From Prolixibacteraceae bacterium (GTDB taxonomy: Bacteria > Bacteroidota > Bacteroidia > Bacteroidales > Prolixibacteraceae): a stretch of 8,437 nucleotides of DNA. The stretch covers positions 1-8,437 of the forward strand of contig JAFGDX010000273.1 in assembly GCA_016931875.1 (NCBI GenBank), given 5' to 3'. This document shows positions 7,111 through 8,437 of the stretch, piece after piece; within the stretch, counting starts at the first letter, position 1, and each line of letters opens with the position of its first letter. The notes below the pieces were generated by a model. The model saw nothing but the letters and a program-made list of their open reading frames with translations. It did not search any database and had not been told where the DNA came from. Made by a program: the position numbers and the translations under genes.

Positions 7111-8151
7111 ATGAAAACAGTTAAAACAATGTCCATTTTACTTCTTTTTCTTTTTATTTCTTCAGATTTATGTGCAAAGGAGGCGGTTTTTAAAGGCGAT
7201 ACCATTCGTTACCGGTTTGATAACATGCTGGTTGAGGTAACCAGTACCGATTTTATCGCGGAAAGTCCTGAAAAAAACGGGTGGGAGGAACAGATTACCC
7301 TCGTGCAAAAAATTCTGGCCGAAATGTCGGTTGCAGTGCCGGCGGAAGACGAACGCGTTTTTATTCTAATTCGTGATATGGGCGACAATTTAATGGCGTG
7401 GAATTACAAGGAACTGGAATTAAAACGTGAAAAAAAGAATGCGAAAAACCTGATTGTTTTTGAAGACGGGACCATTTTTGAAAAGGAATTTGGCCGCTAC
7501 TGTGTTTGCTTTATGTACCGGACAGCGGATATGAAAATTTATATAAACAATTTGGCCGACCTGTCGTTTTTTACTTCCAAAACGTTTAAGCAGAAAACAG
7601 GCGAAGGAACGGAATCGGTCAGCAATACAATTGGGCAAAATTACCGGAAGTCGCCGGTACGGGCCTGTGTGGATTTGAGAGCCTCTGAACCAAAAGTTTA
7701 TATTCAGAGCCCTGTGTACAAAACGCTTGATGTGCTTGAAATTACAGGCGGAGTCGGCTCCGGATGGGTGAAAAATACCTTTGTTTCAGATATTAACTTT
7801 CGTTTGGGATTGGGTTTTGCCCGAAAAGGAATGATACGAAACATTTATTCTGTTGGCTGGGATATGATGTATGATTTCTCCAAATCAAACGACAACAGGT
7901 TTTATCAGTTGAACCACTTTGTTTCGCTGGGTTGGGAGCATAATTTTTCCAATTCGCCACTGGAGGATAAATGGTATGGTTTTTCAGTGGGGTATCTTGT
8001 AAAACAAAACGGCGATTTTTTTAAAGAAAATACATTCCGCGTATCGGTAAAAAAGAAAATAAATGATACTGTCAGTTTAAAACCCGAACTTTACTTCAAC
8101 GATGCCTTTCGGAATATTTATCCCGGAATTCGGGTGTCGGTGGCCTTTTAA
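7111..8151 (+). CDS. Exported protein with probable C-terminal outer-membrane beta-barrel
   Basis: I do not recognise a named family for this 346-aa protein. A signal peptide covers residues 1-22 (MKTVKTMSILLLFLFISS and then DLCA, with likely cleavage before KEAVF). The next 170 or so residues are a soluble-looking domain with two close cysteines in GRYCVCFMYR and acidic and lysine-rich patches. From about residue 200 the sequence alternates aromatic or hydrophobic strands and short turns (ITGGVGSGWV, FRLGLGFARK, HFVSLGWEHNF, WYGFSVGYLV, FRVSVKKKI, GIRVSVAF), about eight strands in all. It ends in phenylalanine, the usual final residue of outer-membrane barrels. The ATG is 3 bp after the anti-sigma stop, so it belongs to the same transcript, and a terminator follows 35 bp downstream. 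It may be the signal partner or a regulated output of the sigma/anti-sigma pair; that is inference. Confidence 0.7.
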   Translation: MKTVKTMSILLLFLFISSDLCAKEAVFKGDTIRYRFDNMLVEVTSTDFIAESPEKNGWEEQITLVQKILAEMSVAVPAEDERVFILIRDMGDNLMAWNYKELELKREKKNAKNLIVFEDGTIFEKEFGRYCVCFMYRTADMKIYINNLADLSFFTSKTFKQKTGEGTESVSNTIGQNYRKSPVRACVDLRASEPKVYIQSPVYKTLDVLEITGGVGSGWVKNTFVSDINFRLGLGFARKGMIRNIYSVGWDMMYDFSKSNDNRFYQLNHFVSLGWEHNFSNSPLEDKWYGFSVGYLVKQNGDFFKENTFRVSVKKKINDTVSLKPELYFNDAFRNIYPGIRVSVAF

Positions 8152-8185
8152 CAAAAGTTGTCAGATTTAAAACGGCATATTGAAT

Positions 8186-8214
8186 AAAAGCACGGCTTTG
8201 GGTGTGCTTTTTAT
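8186..8214 (+). terminator. Intrinsic terminator of the sigma-factor cassette
   Basis: AAAAGCAC at 8186-8193 pairs with GTGCTTTT at 8204-8211 around a 10-base loop. The right arm continues into T-rich sequence (TTTATATTTC followed by a seven-T run at 8220-8226). It lies 35 bp past the stop of the exported-protein gene, the expected place. The A-rich left arm means it could also act on transcription coming from the minus-strand gene at the window end. Confidence 0.75.
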
Positions 8215-8247
8215 ATTTCTTTTTTTGTATGATTTTGTGTTTTGGTG

Positions 8248-8286
8248 ACTTTCGCCAAAGGCATCACTTTGTGAGTGGCTGAAAGT
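8248..8286. other. Imperfect long hairpin in the convergent intergenic region
   Basis: Three nested stems can form: ACTTTC 8248-8253 with GAAAGT 8281-8286, GCCA 8254-8257 with TGGC 8276-8279 (one bulged T), and TCAC 8264-8267 with GTGA 8271-8274 around a TTT loop. An internal loop (AAGGCA opposite G) separates the last two. No T-run follows on either strand. It lies between convergent genes, so it may be a 3'-end structure protecting an mRNA or a degenerate repeat; no function can be assigned. Confidence 0.4.
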
Positions 8287-8340
8287 ATTGCCGTAAAAAC
8301 TTATTCTAAAATCCGTTGAATATTGAAGGAAGGAGTTGAT

Positions 8341-8437
8341 TTATTGTATTGTATCAGGTACACAGCCTACCACAGAGCGTGTTCCGGCAAAACCTGCATA
8401 ATCAACCAGCCAGATTCCTCCGTTTTTCTCACAACAA
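8341..8437 (-). CDS. C-terminal end of an unidentified protein, truncated by window edge
   Basis: The last 31 codons of a minus-strand reading frame enter from the right edge and stop at 8341-8343 (TAA on the minus strand). The residues read GGIWLVDYAGFAGTR and then SVVGCVPDTIQ, preceded by CCEKN. This is a balanced, protein-like composition with three cysteines and a Trp/Tyr/Phe pattern, more convincing than the plus-strand reading of the same bases, which is also open. It would be convergent with the exported-protein gene, consistent with the terminator between them. I cannot name the family from so short a fragment. The body of the gene lies outside the window. Confidence 0.5.
   Translation of the reverse strand, partial: CCEKNGGIWLVDYAGFAGTRSVVGCVPDTIQ

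Overview
The window looks like chromosomal DNA of a member of the Bacteroidota, probably the Bacteroidales/Marinilabiliales side (for example a Prolixibacteraceae-like organism). The reasons are the short form of MenE, an ECF sigma factor followed directly by a single-span putative anti-sigma protein and a small outer-membrane-like protein, almost no Shine-Dalgarno sequences in front of genes, and several TTG/GTG starts. The placement is an inference from protein style and not from a marker gene.

Layout. (1) 1-1796, plus strand: the end of the menaquinone operon, with menC (o-succinylbenzoate synthase, 5' end cut by the window) overlapping menE (o-succinylbenzoate-CoA ligase). (2) 1793-3893, minus strand: a two-gene unit made of a polysaccharide flippase followed after one base by a DUF3267-type membrane zincin. 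Its last codons overlap the end of menE tail to tail. (3) 3994-5118, plus strand: a GT4-family glycosyltransferase divergent from the flippase, which suggests a small surface-glycan locus. (4) 5170-5793: ribonuclease HII (rnhB), separated from the glycosyltransferase by a GC-rich palindrome that resembles a dispersed intergenic repeat. (5) 5907-8151: a three-gene cassette of ECF sigma factor, putative anti-sigma factor and exported protein with a probable C-terminal beta-barrel. The first two genes overlap by 20 bp and the third follows after 3 bp. The cassette ends in a good intrinsic terminator. (6) 8152-8437: an intergenic region with a second, imperfect hairpin, and the C-terminal 31 codons of an unidentified minus-strand gene running out of the window.

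Functionally, menC/menE make the menaquinone precursor o-succinylbenzoyl-CoA. The flippase and glycosyltransferase probably work on a cell-surface glycan. The sigma/anti-sigma/barrel cassette looks like a self-contained envelope-sensing regulatory unit and is the least characterised part of the window. I found no convincing mobile element, CRISPR array, tRNA or rRNA. Nothing here is strong evidence of a wholly new system; the cassette and the membrane zincin coupled to the flippase are the best leads.
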